A DNA stretch of 64,000 bases from Brachybacterium saurashtrense. Lineage in GTDB: Bacteria; Actinomycetota; Actinomycetes; Actinomycetales; Dermabacteraceae. A program made the position numbers and the translations under genes. The stretch is taken from contig NZ_CP031356.1 in assembly GCF_003355475.1 (NCBI RefSeq), positions 3,100,001 through 3,164,000 on the forward strand, written 5' to 3'. Every line of letters starts with the position of its first letter. Position 1 is the first letter of the stretch. Below the pieces are notes generated by a model. That model saw only the letters and a program-made list of their open reading frames with translations, was not told the DNA's origin and did no database searches. Shown in pieces: positions 39,036 through 47,826 of the stretch.

Positions 39036-40817
39036 TCATCGTCTCGGTCCCGGGGGCCCGTTCGAGGAGCTGGGGAGGAAGTGGAGATCGACGCCGCGGC
39101 CGCGCGGGCCGAGAAGCGGGGCGCGGGTGGGGAGATCGGTGAGGCGCAGCCGCAGAGCGTCGAAGGCGTGGTGGATCGTCGGGGCCTCTGCCGGGACGGC
39201 GGCCGGGGCGCCCGGTGGGTCCAGGGCAGGCGCCGAGGGGCCGGGGCGCGCACTGCTGGCGGTGCCGGGGTGCGTGACCGAGGGGGTGTCGGAGTCGCCG
39301 TCGCGGCGGGGGCCGGGGTCCGGGTGAGGGCTGGTGCCGGGACCGGTGTCTGACCGCGATGCGTGGTCCCGCGCCCCGCGGCGGTAGGTCCCGAGAGGGT
39401 CGAGGTTCACGCCGCGCCGGTGGGCCCTCTGGCCGAACCGGGTGGTCCAGTCGACGGTGCGTCGCACCCCCTGCTCGTCTCGCACCACGCGCACGCTCTC
39501 CCCGGAGCTCTCCTTCTGGTTGTCCCCTCCGCAGAGTCCGTTCCCGTTCTCGAGGCTGGTGGGACCGCCCCGTGACCAGGGCACGATGTGGTCCATCTGG
39601 CGGATCGGGGCATCGCAGTACGGGGCCCGGCAGGTCTGATGGGCGAGGGTGAGGAAGCGCCTCAAGGAGTCCGGGAACGACCGGGAGCGGGCCTCCACCG
39701 CCACGAGCTGGCCGTCCTCGGGGTCGGTGTAGAGGCGCCGGAGGGTCAACGATGTGTCGGTGTCCTGCTCCCCGCGCTGCGCCGCGCGCAGCATCTCCTC
39801 GCGCACGTGGTCGTAGGGCACCGGTCCGAAGCCCTCGATCGTCGCGGCGTCAGCATGGGCGGGGGCGAGCAGCGACCGGTCGGTGATCACGATTCCCACG
39901 TCCAGCGTGGTCGGATCGATGCCGTCGCCCCGACCCACCAGCGCGTCGGCGAAGAGATCGGCCATGATCTGCTGGTGACCGCGCCGGTCGCCGCTCGCCC
40001 GTGCGGCCTCGGCCGCGACGGAGAGTCCTTTCCGGATCCGGGCCGCGTCGATCCCGGGGATCGTCGCCCGCACGGTCGCCATGCCGTGATCGGTGCGGGT
40101 GATCGTCACGTGCCGGTCGTGCAGCGCTCGACGGTGGCGCTCCGCAGCCCCTTCGGGATCCAGCGCGTGCAGGATCCTCGCGACGTGATCGGCGATCTCC
40201 CCGGTGCCGCAGTCCGTCAGTGCATCCAGCTGGGCGCTGAGCACCTCGTCCACCTGCTCCCGGATCTCCGGGGTGACCGGCGCCATCGCCGTCCCCACCC
40301 GGTGCACGGAGCGGGGGTGCAGCGATCCCTCCGCCAGTGCGGTGAGCATCCCGGGCATGTTCTGCACCAGCCGGCGGCAGGTCGCGAGGCTCCGGCCGGC
40401 CACCGCGCGCGACTCCTTCAGCGCCCGCGACGCCTCGGAGCGGGCCACCTGCGCCGCCTGCCGGGGACTCTCCTCGCGCTGCAGGCAGTCTGCCTTCACC
40501 GCCGCTTCCAGGTGCACGAGGGCCCGGGCGCGCACCGCGTCGAGCGCCGCCTCGAGGCCCGTGATCCCCGCGAGGAGTGCCGTGGTGCCCTCCACGGAGA
40601 GGTGCTCCAGCGAGGCGGAGCCCTGCACGCCGAGCTCGACGAGGACGGACCGCACCGCGGCGAGATCCACGTCGCCGACGGCGAGCTCCGCCCCCTCTGC
40701 ACGGACCGGCACGCCCGCGGGGAAGCCCGTCGGGGCGTCCTCGTGCGCGGGGTGCTCGGCGGGGCGGCCGCCGTCGGCCTCCTCGCTGTCCTCGCTGCGC
40801 TGTGGATCCTGTGCCAT
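39036..40817 (-). CDS. DUF222 / HNH endonuclease (13E12-repeat-like) protein
   Basis: 593 residues. DUF222 domain (about 75-330) and an HNH nuclease motif at about 395-435: CRAPYCDAPIRQMDHIVPWS, RGGPTSLENGNGLCGGDNQK, with the His-Asn-His zinc-finger arrangement. The last 110 residues are Pro/Gly-rich and probably disordered. Many copies of such genes occur in high-GC actinobacteria; the role is unclear. Start ATG 40817 is supported by GATAGT (40829-40824) six bases upstream. Confidence 0.88.
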   Translation of the reverse strand: MAQDPQRSEDSEEADGGRPAEHPAHEDAPTGFPAGVPVRAEGAELAVGDVDLAAVRSVLVELGVQGSASLEHLSVEGTTALLAGITGLEAALDAVRARALVHLEAAVKADCLQREESPRQAAQVARSEASRALKESRAVAGRSLATCRRLVQNMPGMLTALAEGSLHPRSVHRVGTAMAPVTPEIREQVDEVLSAQLDALTDCGTGEIADHVARILHALDPEGAAERHRRALHDRHVTITRTDHGMATVRATIPGIDAARIRKGLSVAAEAARASGDRRGHQQIMADLFADALVGRGDGIDPTTLDVGIVITDRSLLAPAHADAATIEGFGPVPYDHVREEMLRAAQRGEQDTDTSLTLRRLYTDPEDGQLVAVEARSRSFPDSLRRFLTLAHQTCRAPYCDAPIRQMDHIVPWSRGGPTSLENGNGLCGGDNQKESSGESVRVVRDEQGVRRTVDWTTRFGQRAHRRGVNLDPLGTYRRGARDHASRSDTGPGTSPHPDPGPRRDGDSDTPSVTHPGTASSARPGPSAPALDPPGAPAAVPAEAPTIHHAFDALRLRLTDLPTRAPLLGPRGRGVDLHFLPSSSNGPPGPRR

Positions 40818-40829
40818 GCCGCCACTATC

Positions 40830-41230
40830 GCAGTTCTGTTCGAACCGGGAACTGCTCGTGTGGATGATCCACCGTGTTGTGCACAGAATGTGGATGAACG
40901 ATGCGTGGGGAGGAGCAGTCGCGGGTCAGGCAGACTCCCGAGGAGACTCGCGGAACACCACCTCAGGTGTGGGAGAAGGGGTGCTCAGATTCCTGAGCGC
41001 GGCCCGTCGCGCCCCGGCGAGAAATGATGGCCATGCCCTTCCCGAGTGTCTCGCGGACGGCGCAGGTGACGGACTCAATCGAAACAGAAGCGTCCGCGAG
41101 GGGAAGTAGCTGCGAGTCTGTTCGATTCAGGACATGGCGCAGCCCGGCGCGGTGCACCGCCACGCTGCGCCGCACGCCGCACGCCGCACGCCGCTGGCCG
41201 CAGGGCGCCCCGCGCGTCGCAGGGCTCTGC
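40830..41230. other. Non-coding interval upstream of the HNH gene
   Basis: No supported gene. It contains three direct copies of GCCGCAC near 41169-41192 and AT-richer patches close to the HNH promoter. Short open frames here have no family resemblance. Confidence 0.5.
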
Positions 41231-41264
41231 GCGGTGCAGTGCTCAGCATGCCGCGCTGCACCGC
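41231..41264 (-). terminator. Candidate terminator of fdxA
   Basis: GCGGTGCAG (41231-41239) pairs with CTGCACCGC (41256-41264) over a 16-base loop, 35 bases beyond the fdxA stop. Confidence 0.5.
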
Positions 41265-41298
41265 CCCGGATCACGCGTCGGCGTGGGGGATGGCGCCC

Positions 41299-41628
41299 TC
41301 ACTCCAGCGGGTTGGGCTGGATCGGCAGCGCCTCGATGATCGCGTGGTCCTTGTCGATCACGCCCATTTTGGCCGCGCCGCCGGGCGCGCCGATCTCGTC
41401 GAAGAACTCGACGTTGGCCTTGTAGTACTCGGCCCACTGGTCCGGGGTGTCGTCCTCGTAGAAGATCGCCTCGACGGGGCACACGGGCTCGCAGGCGCCG
41501 CAGTCCACGCACTCGTCGGGCTGGATGTAGAGCATCCGGTTGCCCTCGTAGATGCAGTCCACGGGGCACTCGTCGACGCAGGCGCGATCCTTCACGTCCA
41601 CGCAGGGCAGGGCGATCACATAGGTCAT
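41299..41628 (-). CDS. fdxA: 7Fe ferredoxin FdxA
   Basis: 109-residue electron carrier of the actinobacterial [3Fe-4S][4Fe-4S] type. Cys ligands appear in CVDVKDRACVDECPVDCIYE and in CVDCGACEPVCPVEAIFYED; the C-terminal extension after residue 60 is typical of FdxA. GGAGGA precedes the ATG. Its promoter carries a SoxR-type box in a 19-bp spacer, and soxR is divergent, so it is probably part of a redox-stress response. Confidence 0.95.
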   Translation of the reverse strand: MTYVIALPCVDVKDRACVDECPVDCIYEGNRMLYIQPDECVDCGACEPVCPVEAIFYEDDTPDQWAEYYKANVEFFDEIGAPGGAAKMGVIDKDHAIIEALPIQPNPLE

Positions 41629-41685
41629 CGGGCGCGGTCCTCCCGGGCAGTCACGGTCACGAGTCCTTCTCGTGATCCTCGAGGG

Positions 41686-41716
41686 AACGTAGTATCTCAA
41701 GTGCACTTGAGGTCAA
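41686..41716 (-). promoter_or_regulatory. SoxR-type promoter of fdxA
   Basis: On the minus strand, -35 TTGACC (41716-41711), a 19-bp spacer and -10 TACGTT (41691-41686). Overlapping the spacer is the perfect palindrome CTCAAGTGCACTTGAG (41696-41711), close to the SoxR box CCTCAAGTTAACTTGAGG. The long spacer is the hallmark of MerR-family activation. Confidence 0.8.
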
Positions 41717-41732
41717 GGACGGGAGGGGCGGG

Positions 41733-42323
41733 GTGAACGCGGCGCATGATCCTGAAGATCTGATGACCATCGGCGAGATGGGCGCGCGCACGGGGGTGGC
41801 CGCGAGCGCGCTGCGCTACTACGAGGAGCTGGGGCTGATCGCCTCGGTGCGCACCGTGGGGAACCAGCGCCGGTACGCCCGGCACATGCTGCGGCGGGTC
41901 TCGCTGGTCTCGGTCGCCAAGCGGCTCGGGATCCCGCTGTCAGACGTGCGCACGGCGTTCGGGGACGTGCCCATGGACCGTACTCCCTCTCATGCCGAGT
42001 GGCAGCGGGCCTCGCGGCGCTGGCGCCGCACCCTCGAGGAGCGCCGTCGGGCGATCGAGCGTCTCGAGCACGAGCTCACGGGCTGCATCGGCTGCGGCTG
42101 CCTGTCCCTCAAGGCCTGCGCGCTGCTCAACCCGGACGATGCGCTGGCCGCCACCGGCTCCGGTCCGCGGCGCCTGGAGGACGTGCACGAGGACGACCTC
42201 GACGAGGAGTCCGACGGCGCGGTGCCGGCGGCGCCTGGGGAGCCGGACGCGGCGGCGCCAGGGGAGCCCGGCGCGGCGGCGCCTAGGGCGCCCGACGGCG
42301 CAACGCCCGATGGCGATGTGTGA
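41733..42323 (+). CDS. soxR: Redox-sensitive MerR-family activator SoxR
   Basis: 196 residues from GTG 41733 (186 from ATG 41763). MerR DNA-binding domain (MTIGEMGARTGVAASALRYY, EELGLIASVRTVGNQRRYAR), dimerisation helix, and the cysteine cluster CIGCGCLSLKAC that binds the [2Fe-2S] sensor in SoxR. The last 55 residues (after LNPDDALAATG) are an acidic then Ala/Pro-rich tail not found in enteric SoxR. GGGAGGGG precedes the GTG. Divergent from fdxA and followed by sodA, both with SoxR boxes. Confidence 0.92.
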   Translation: MNAAHDPEDLMTIGEMGARTGVAASALRYYEELGLIASVRTVGNQRRYARHMLRRVSLVSVAKRLGIPLSDVRTAFGDVPMDRTPSHAEWQRASRRWRRTLEERRRAIERLEHELTGCIGCGCLSLKACALLNPDDALAATGSGPRRLEDVHEDDLDEESDGAVPAAPGEPDAAAPGEPGAAAPRAPDGATPDGDV

Positions 42324-42332
42324 CGGACCGGC

Positions 42333-42363
42333 TTGCCCTCAAGTGCCCTTGAAGTTCTAGGGT
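42333..42363 (+). promoter_or_regulatory. SoxR-type promoter of sodA
   Basis: -35 TTGCCC (42333-42338), 19-bp spacer, -10 TAGGGT (42358-42363). The spacer region carries the imperfect box CCTCAAGTGCCCTTGAAG (42337-42354), a slightly degenerate copy of the fdxA/soxR palindrome. Lies 52 bases upstream of sodA. Confidence 0.72.
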
Positions 42364-42414
42364 CGAGCTATCTCCCGTCGGGCACACCGGCGGGCTCCCA
42401 CGAAAGGACGGACC

Positions 42415-43044
42415 ATGGCGGAGTACACGCTTCCCGATCTCGACTACGACTACGGTGCGCTGGCGCCCTCGATCTCGGGCAAGATCATGGAGCTGCATCA
42501 CTCCAAGCATCACGCCACCTACGTCAAGGGCGCGAACACGGCGCTGGAGAAGCTGGCGGCGGCGCGCGAGGCCGGGGACTTCGGCACGATCAACCAGTTC
42601 TCGAAGGATCTGGCGTTCAACCTGGGTGGTCACACGAACCACTCGATCTTCTGGAAGAACCTCTCGCCGGAGGGTGGGGACAAGCCCACCGGTGAGCTGG
42701 CCGCGGCGATCGATGAGTTCTTCGGCTCGTTCGACTCCTTCCGTGCGCACTTCACGGCGGCGGCGCTGGGGATCCAGGGCTCGGGCTGGGCGGTGCTGGC
42801 CTATGAGCCGATCGGGGGGAACCTGGTGATCGAGCAGTTCTACGATCAGCAGAACGGTGTGCCGGTGGCGACGATCCCGCTGTTCCAGCTGGACATGTGG
42901 GAGCACGCCTTCTACCTCGACTACCAGAACGTGAAGGCGGATTACGTCACGGCGATCTGGGACATCGTGAACTGGGCCGACGTGCAGGCACGCTTCGAGG
43001 CTGCGCGCTCGAGCGCGTCCGGTCTGGTGGTTCCGCAGGCCTGA
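42415..43044 (+). CDS. sodA: Superoxide dismutase (Mn/Fe family)
   Basis: 209-residue cytoplasmic enzyme converting superoxide to peroxide and oxygen. Metal ligands fit the family: His in [13 protein letters not shown], His in [11 protein letters not shown], and Asp/His in [12 protein letters not shown]. The residues around the second shell ([11 protein letters not shown]) do not settle Mn versus Fe by eye; actinobacterial homologues are usually Mn. CGAAAGGACGG precedes the ATG. The SoxR-type promoter upstream predicts induction by redox-cycling compounds. Confidence 0.95.
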   Translation: MAEYTLPDLDYDYGALAPSISGKIMELHHSKHHATYVKGANTALEKLAAAREAGDFGTINQFSKDLAFNLGGHTNHSIFWKNLSPEGGDKPTGELAAAIDEFFGSFDSFRAHFTAAALGIQGSGWAVLAYEPIGGNLVIEQFYDQQNGVPVATIPLFQLDMWEHAFYLDYQNVKADYVTAIWDIVNWADVQARFEAARSSASGLVVPQA

Positions 43045-43069
43045 TCCCGCGGGCCTGAGCCTGTTCTCG

Positions 43070-43103
43070 ACGGCCGGTCCCTCCGTGGTGAGGGGCCGGC
43101 CGT
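43070..43103 (+). terminator. Terminator after sodA
   Basis: 14-bp stem (ACGGCCGGTCCCTC at 43070-43083 with 43090-43103, one G-U) and a six-base loop, followed by TTCGTCT. Starts 26 bases after the stop. Confidence 0.8.
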
Positions 43104-43141
43104 TCGTCTGCGCGCGGCCGGCGCGCCTGCCCACAGTTTCC

Positions 43142-43171
43142 TTGACCGGCATATGTCGCGAGCGGTATACA
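43142..43171 (+). promoter_or_regulatory. Promoter of the ArsR gene (leaderless)
   Basis: -35 TTGACC (43142-43147), 18-bp spacer, -10 TATACA (43166-43171). The -10 ends six bases before the ATG, so the transcript should start at or beside the start codon. The spacer ATATGTCGCGAGCGGTATAC has partial dyad symmetry that could be the ArsR operator. Confidence 0.7.
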
Positions 43172-43177
43172 TGCGGC

Positions 43178-43579
43178 ATGTCCTCCGTCGAGCACGACGC
43201 CGGCCCCGCCCCCGACGTCCAGGCCACCGCCACGCACACCGTGCTCTCCCTGCCGCTGCGCCGGGAGATCCTCGACGTGCTGCGGGAGGGGCCGGCGCCC
43301 GTCGGCGCCCTCGTGGAGCGCACCGGCGCGCCGCAGGCCGCGGTGTCCAAGCAGCTGCGGGTGCTGCGGGAGAACGGCTTCGTCGAGGTGCGCGCCGAGG
43401 GGAGGCAGCGCTGGTACGCGCTGTGCCCCGAGCCCTTCGCGCAGCTCGCCGACTGGCTGGCGCCCTACCGGTGGCTGTGGGAGGACCGGCTCGACCGACT
43501 GGGCGAGCAACTGGACCGCATGAACAAGCTGGACCGCATCGAGGAGCAGGACCGCATGCAGGACGAGGAGACGCCATGA
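43178..43579 (+). CDS. ArsR-family transcriptional regulator
   Basis: 133 residues with one winged helix (LSLPLRREILDVLREGPAPV, RTGAPQAAVSKQLRVLRENG, FVEVRAEGRQRWYALCPEP) and a charged C-terminal coiled coil (DRLGEQLDRMNKLDRIEEQD). No metal-binding cysteine pair, so it belongs to the metal-independent ArsR proteins that accompany SRPBCC genes. Start chosen by the leaderless promoter. Overlaps the next gene by ATGA. Confidence 0.9.
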   Translation: MSSVEHDAGPAPDVQATATHTVLSLPLRREILDVLREGPAPVGALVERTGAPQAAVSKQLRVLRENGFVEVRAEGRQRWYALCPEPFAQLADWLAPYRWLWEDRLDRLGEQLDRMNKLDRIEEQDRMQDEETP

Positions 43580-44460
43580 CCAGCACCGACCCTCAGCTTC
43601 ACGACGTGGACGGCGGCACCGACATCGTGGTGCGCCGCCGCTACCCCCACCCGATCGAGCGCGTCTGGCGGGCTGTCACCGAGACGGAGCATCTCGCCGC
43701 CTGGTTCCCCGGCGCCCCCGAGTTCGACCTGCGCGTGGGCGGGACCGTGCGCTTCGCCGAGTTCGCGGGCGACCCGGCCGAGTTCGGGGAGGTGCTCGCG
43801 CTGGAGCCGCCCCGCCTGCTGCGCTTCACCTGGGACACCGATGTGGTGACCCTCGAGTTCGCACCCGCCGGCGAGGGCACCGAGCTCGTACTCACCAACC
43901 GCCTCGCCGACCGCCCTGCCGCGGCCAGCGTCGCGACCGGCTGGGAGGCCTGCCTGGGCCTGCTCACCGCCGTCGTCGCGGGGGAGCCGCCGGAGGATCC
44001 CGGGCCCCGGTTCGCCCGCCACGAGGAGCTCGCCGCGCGTTTCGGCCTTTCCCGGCCGGTGCTCGAGGAGACGACCGACGGGTGGTCGGCGCGGTTCGAG
44101 CGGCAGCTGGTGTGCTCCCCGGAGGCCGCCTGGGAGCTGTTCCTCGGCGGTGCCGCGGAGCCCGAGGTCACCCACGAGGTGCCCGCCGCGGGCCAGGAGC
44201 TGCGTGCCCCGCGGGCGCCCGAGGTGGTGCTGGGCATCGTCACAGAGGTCGAGGCCGGGCGTCTGCTGGCCGTCGACACCGGTGCCGGGGAGCCCGGTGA
44301 CCACGTGCGCTTCGAGCTCGTCGAGGGCACCGGCCACGGCGCACGGATGGTGCTCACCGTGCGCGGCACCGACCCGGCGGAGAGGGATGCGGCCCTCGCG
44401 CAGTGGGGCGGTGGCGCCGTGGAGGCGATCGCCGCGGCCGCGCTCGCGCACGTCTCCTGA
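43576..44460 (+). CDS. SRPBCC (AHSA1-like) family protein, two domains
   Basis: 294 residues. The first AHSA1-like START fold (about 12-115) has RRRYPHPIERVWRAVTETEH, AAWFPGAPEFDLRVGG and RLLRFTW; a second, more diverged copy (about 165-290) starts FERQLVCSPEAAWELFLGGA. Such proteins bind hydrophobic ligands and are commonly coupled to ArsR regulators, here by ATGA overlap. Ligand unknown. The tandem arrangement is about twice the single-domain length. Confidence 0.82.
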   Translation: MTSTDPQLHDVDGGTDIVVRRRYPHPIERVWRAVTETEHLAAWFPGAPEFDLRVGGTVRFAEFAGDPAEFGEVLALEPPRLLRFTWDTDVVTLEFAPAGEGTELVLTNRLADRPAAASVATGWEACLGLLTAVVAGEPPEDPGPRFARHEELAARFGLSRPVLEETTDGWSARFERQLVCSPEAAWELFLGGAAEPEVTHEVPAAGQELRAPRAPEVVLGIVTEVEAGRLLAVDTGAGEPGDHVRFELVEGTGHGARMVLTVRGTDPAERDAALAQWGGGAVEAIAAAALAHVS

Positions 44461-44496
44461 CGGCCCCGCCCGGGGCGCATCCGACGGGCCCGGGCC

Positions 44497-45240
44497 TCAC
44501 GCCGCCGAGGGCTCCACGCGGCCGTCGCGCAGGGAGATCACGCGGTCCGCGTCCTCGGCGAACTCGCGGTCGTGGGTGACCATCACGGTGGCGACCCGCA
44601 GCTCCCGGGTGATCCCGCTCAGCAGATCCACCACCTCGCGGGAGCGCTCGTGGTCCAGGGCGCTGGTGGGCTCGTCCACCAGCAGCACGGACGGCTCGGT
44701 GACCAGGGCGCGGGCGATGTTGACGCGCTGTCGCTGGCCGCCGGAGAGCTCGTGCGGGCGGCGGTCGGCGTACTGCGCCATCCCCACCCGCTCCAGCAGC
44801 TCCTCGGCACGGCGCCGCTCGGCGCGCAGACGTCGGCCGCGTAGCCCTGCGAGGTGTCCGCGCACCAGCAGCTGATCCCGCACGGTGAGGGCGGGCAGCA
44901 GGTTCGGCTGCTGGAAGACCACGCTGATCCGGTCGCGGCGCATCGCGGTGCGGCGCGCCTCGTCCAGGCCCGTCAGCTCGGTGCCGTCGATCCTCACGGT
45001 GCCGGAGCTCGGCACCACCAGCCCGGCCGCGACGCTCAGCAGCGTCGACTTGCCGGAGCCGGAGGGTCCCAGGATCACGGCGAACTCGCCGCGGGCCACC
45101 TCCAGGCTCGCCTGGTGGAGCACGGTGTTCAGGCGTTCGCTGCCGTTGGGGTGCCGTCCGTCGGGGTAGGTGACGGTGACGTCCCGTGCGGAGAGCGCGG
45201 GGGCGGTCGTCGTGGTGTCGGGTGCGGTGGCGGTGGTCAT
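44497..45240 (-). CDS. ABC transporter ATPase (MacB/LolD type)
   Basis: 247 residues with Walker [19 protein letters not shown], signature [16 protein letters not shown], Walker B SVLLVDEPTSALD and switch His in VMVTHDREFAED. The MacB/LolD/FtsE subgroup pairs with FtsX-type permeases, and the permease gene ends five bases upstream. ATG 45240. Together they likely export or extract a lipophilic or peptide compound. Confidence 0.92.
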   Translation of the reverse strand: MTTATAPDTTTTAPALSARDVTVTYPDGRHPNGSERLNTVLHQASLEVARGEFAVILGPSGSGKSTLLSVAAGLVVPSSGTVRIDGTELTGLDEARRTAMRRDRISVVFQQPNLLPALTVRDQLLVRGHLAGLRGRRLRAERRRAEELLERVGMAQYADRRPHELSGGQRQRVNIARALVTEPSVLLVDEPTSALDHERSREVVDLLSGITRELRVATVMVTHDREFAEDADRVISLRDGRVEPSAA

Positions 45241-45245
45241 GGTGA

Positions 45246-46379
45246 TCAGTTCCCTCCGAGGGCGAGCAGCGGATCGACGCGGGTCACGCGCCGGGTGGCG
45301 AGGACGGAGCCCAGCAGGCCGATGGCCAGCACGCCCGCGACGGGCAGCAGCACGGTCACGGCCGAGGACTCGAACGGGGCGACGGTGCTGAGCGCGGCCC
45401 CGCCGCCGGCGCCCACCAGACCGCCCGCGGCGGTCCCGACGGCGAGCAGGATCGCGGCCTGCCCCACGGTGTCCCGCAGCACGTAGCGGGCCGAGGCGCC
45501 CAGCGCCCGCAGCACCGCGATGTCGCGGGTGCGCTGGATCGTCCACACCGACAGGAAGGCGATCGTGACCAGCGCGGAGATGCCGTACAGGAACCCCTGG
45601 ATGAGGGTCAGGGAGCCGTTCTCCGAGGAGTAGGAGGGCAGTGCGGAGAGCGACTCGGCAACGCTCACGGCGCGCGTGCCGGACTCGGCCGCGGCCGCCG
45701 CGATCTCGTCCTCGGCCGACCCGCCTGCCGCACTGCCTGCCGCACCGCCCGCCGCACTGCCTGCTGCGCCTCCCGCCGCCTCCTCGCGCACCAGCAGCGC
45801 GGAGCCGGCGGTGTCCTCCGCCTGATGGGCGAGCGCGCAGAAGGTGTCCACGTGCACGTAGCCGACGGGGGAGTGCGAGTACCACTGGGTCTCCACGATG
45901 CCGGCGACGGTGAGGTCCTGGCCGTTCACGGAGACCGTGTCCCCGGCGGCCACGTCCAGGGCCTCGGCGATGTCCGCGGGCAGCAGCGCCTCGCCCTCGG
46001 CAGGGGCGTCGGGGAGCTCGGCGGCGACCTGGCCGTCCGGGGCGATGCCGAACAGGGCCAGCGAGGTCACGGCGTCCCCGGCCTCGATCCGCATCTGGCC
46101 CACCGACAGCGGCTCGGTGGAGAGGCCATCCGCGTCGGCCCACACCCGGGCCTGGTCGGTCGAGACCTGCGAATCGGCCCAGGAGACCTCGTCCCCCAGG
46201 GTGGGGGTGAACGCCACGGCGTCGGCCGGGAGCGCCTCGATCGCGGAGATGTTCTGGTGGGCGAGGCCGCGGGTGAGGCCGGTGAGCAGCACCAGCAGCA
46301 GCGTGAGCAGGGCGATCACGCCGATCATCAGCGTGAAGCGCCCCTTGGCGTGGAGGATGTCTCTGAGTGCGACGAACAT
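45246..46379 (-). CDS. FtsX/MacB-type ABC permease
   Basis: 377 residues. A first membrane helix (FTLMIGVIALLTLLLVLLTG, about 15-34) precedes a periplasmic-type domain with an Ala/Gly low-complexity insert (about 200-222); three helices at about 255-375 form the FtsX core (SALVTIAFLSVWTIQRTRDI, AVLRALGASARYVLRDTVGQ, ATRRVTRVDPLLALGG). A four-helix arrangement fits half of a homodimeric mechanotransmission transporter. Divergent from the two-component system, which probably controls it. Confidence 0.9.
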   Translation of the reverse strand: MFVALRDILHAKGRFTLMIGVIALLTLLLVLLTGLTRGLAHQNISAIEALPADAVAFTPTLGDEVSWADSQVSTDQARVWADADGLSTEPLSVGQMRIEAGDAVTSLALFGIAPDGQVAAELPDAPAEGEALLPADIAEALDVAAGDTVSVNGQDLTVAGIVETQWYSHSPVGYVHVDTFCALAHQAEDTAGSALLVREEAAGGAAGSAAGGAAGSAAGGSAEDEIAAAAAESGTRAVSVAESLSALPSYSSENGSLTLIQGFLYGISALVTIAFLSVWTIQRTRDIAVLRALGASARYVLRDTVGQAAILLAVGTAAGGLVGAGGGAALSTVAPFESSAVTVLLPVAGVLAIGLLGSVLATRRVTRVDPLLALGGN

Positions 46380-46509
46380 GGCTCCATTCCCTCGTGGATC
46401 GCCCCGTGCACATCGGCCCCCGCGGGCACCGTCGCACGCCGGAGGGACGAGCCGGCACCGGTCCTTTCGGACGATGCCCCGCCCGCCGCCGCCGCTCTAC
46501 AGTGGCGAG

Positions 46510-47826
46510 GTGAGCCCCGTCCCCGCCGCCCTCGCCGACCGCGCCCGCCCCGCCGGTCCCGACGGCGCCGGCGCGCACGGGGGCCGGGACTCGGACGGGC
46601 GCGACGCCACCGCCCCCGCCACCCTCGCCACCGTGCTGCGCGGGGCGATGCACCTGGCCTTCGCGGTGCTGCTGAGCCTCGGCGCGCTCCGCGCCGTCAC
46701 CGTCGAGCAGGTGCCGCCGGTGCTCGCCCTGGGCCTGGCCGGCCTGGTCGCCGCTGTGTACGGGATCGGCGCCGCGCTGGCCCACCGCCGACGGGACCCG
46801 GCGCAGGTCGCCGCCGCCGATCTGCTGCTGCCCTCCCGCGGCTGGGTGGTGGTGCTGCTGGCCGCCTGGGTGGGCGCGACCCTCGTGGCTTCCGCCTTCG
46901 TGTGGCTCGCCTTCCCGCTGTTCTTCCTGGTCCTGTTCTCCCTGGGCCGCCTCGCCGGGCCGCTCGCCCTGCTGGCCGTCGCCGCCTGGGCCGTGCTCGC
47001 CCCGCTGGCCGTGGGCGCCCAGAGCGAGCTCGGCGTGGGCGAGGTGCTGGGGCCGCTGGTGGGCGCCGTGTTCTCCCTGGTCGCGCACACGGTGTGGCGT
47101 CGGCTGCTGGAGGAGGCGGAGCGCAACCGCCGCCTGGTGGAGCGTCTGCGCGCCGCCCAGGCCGAGCTCGCCGCCGCCGAGCGGCGCAAGGGCGTGGCCG
47201 AGGAGCGCCAGCGACTCGCCCAGGACCTCCACGACACCCTCGCCCAGGGGCTGAACTCGATCGTGCTGATCAGCCGCGCGGCCCGCGCCGCGCATCCCGC
47301 CGCGGCCGAGGAGTTCACACGCATCGAGGAGGCCGCCCGCGCGAACCTCGCCGATGCGCGCGGCCTGGTGCGCGACCTCGCCGCGCGCGCCCCGCACGGC
47401 GACCTGGAGCAGGTGCTCGGCGAGGTGCTCGAGCGCACGCGCCGGCTGGAGAGCGGCACCCGCTTCGCGCTGCGCACCGACGGCGACGCCCACCCCCTCC
47501 CGCCCGCCGCCGTCGAGACGATGCAGCGCGCCGCCCAGTCGCTGCTCGCCAACGTGGTGCGCCACGCCGACGCCGAGCGGTGCGTGCTCACCCTCGCCTG
47601 GTGGCCGGAGCGGGTGAGCCTCGACGTGGTGGACGACGGGCGCGGCGTCGACCCCGCCGCCGTGCACCGCGACGACCGCGGCGGGGACGGGCTGGCGCTG
47701 CTGCGCTCCCGGATCGCCCGCGCCGGCGGGACCGTGACGATCGACTCCGCGCCCGGGGAGGGCACCACCGTGGGTGTCTCGCTGCCCACTCCCGTCGGCC
47801 CCGGCACCCCTGAGGAGGGCGCATGA
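46510..47826 (+). CDS. Two-component sensor histidine kinase (HisKA_3 type)
   Basis: 438 residues. Five to six membrane helices between about 45 and 190, a coiled coil (EEAERNRRLVERLRAAQAEL), the HisKA_3 dimerisation domain with the phosphorylated His in RQRLAQDLHDTLAQGLNS, and an HATPase domain (LLANVVRHADAERC, DVVDDGRGVDPA, GDGLALLRSRIARAGG). I chose GTG 46510 because TACAGT (46498-46503) ends six bases before it, indicating a leaderless message; ATG 46474 is upstream of that box. The response regulator overlaps by ATGA. Confidence 0.9.
   Translation: MSPVPAALADRARPAGPDGAGAHGGRDSDGRDATAPATLATVLRGAMHLAFAVLLSLGALRAVTVEQVPPVLALGLAGLVAAVYGIGAALAHRRRDPAQVAAADLLLPSRGWVVVLLAAWVGATLVASAFVWLAFPLFFLVLFSLGRLAGPLALLAVAAWAVLAPLAVGAQSELGVGEVLGPLVGAVFSLVAHTVWRRLLEEAERNRRLVERLRAAQAELAAAERRKGVAEERQRLAQDLHDTLAQGLNSIVLISRAARAAHPAAAEEFTRIEEAARANLADARGLVRDLAARAPHGDLEQVLGEVLERTRRLESGTRFALRTDGDAHPLPPAAVETMQRAAQSLLANVVRHADAERCVLTLAWWPERVSLDVVDDGRGVDPAAVHRDDRGGDGLALLRSRIARAGGTVTIDSAPGEGTTVGVSLPTPVGPGTPEEGA

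Noticed and set aside
40830-40860. SOS-box-like TTCGAAC upstream of the HNH gene
   Set aside because: Only one half of the actinobacterial LexA box is convincing; the second half and spacing do not match.
41169-41192. GCCGCAC tandem triplet
   Set aside because: Only three short copies in high-GC non-coding DNA; no function suggested.
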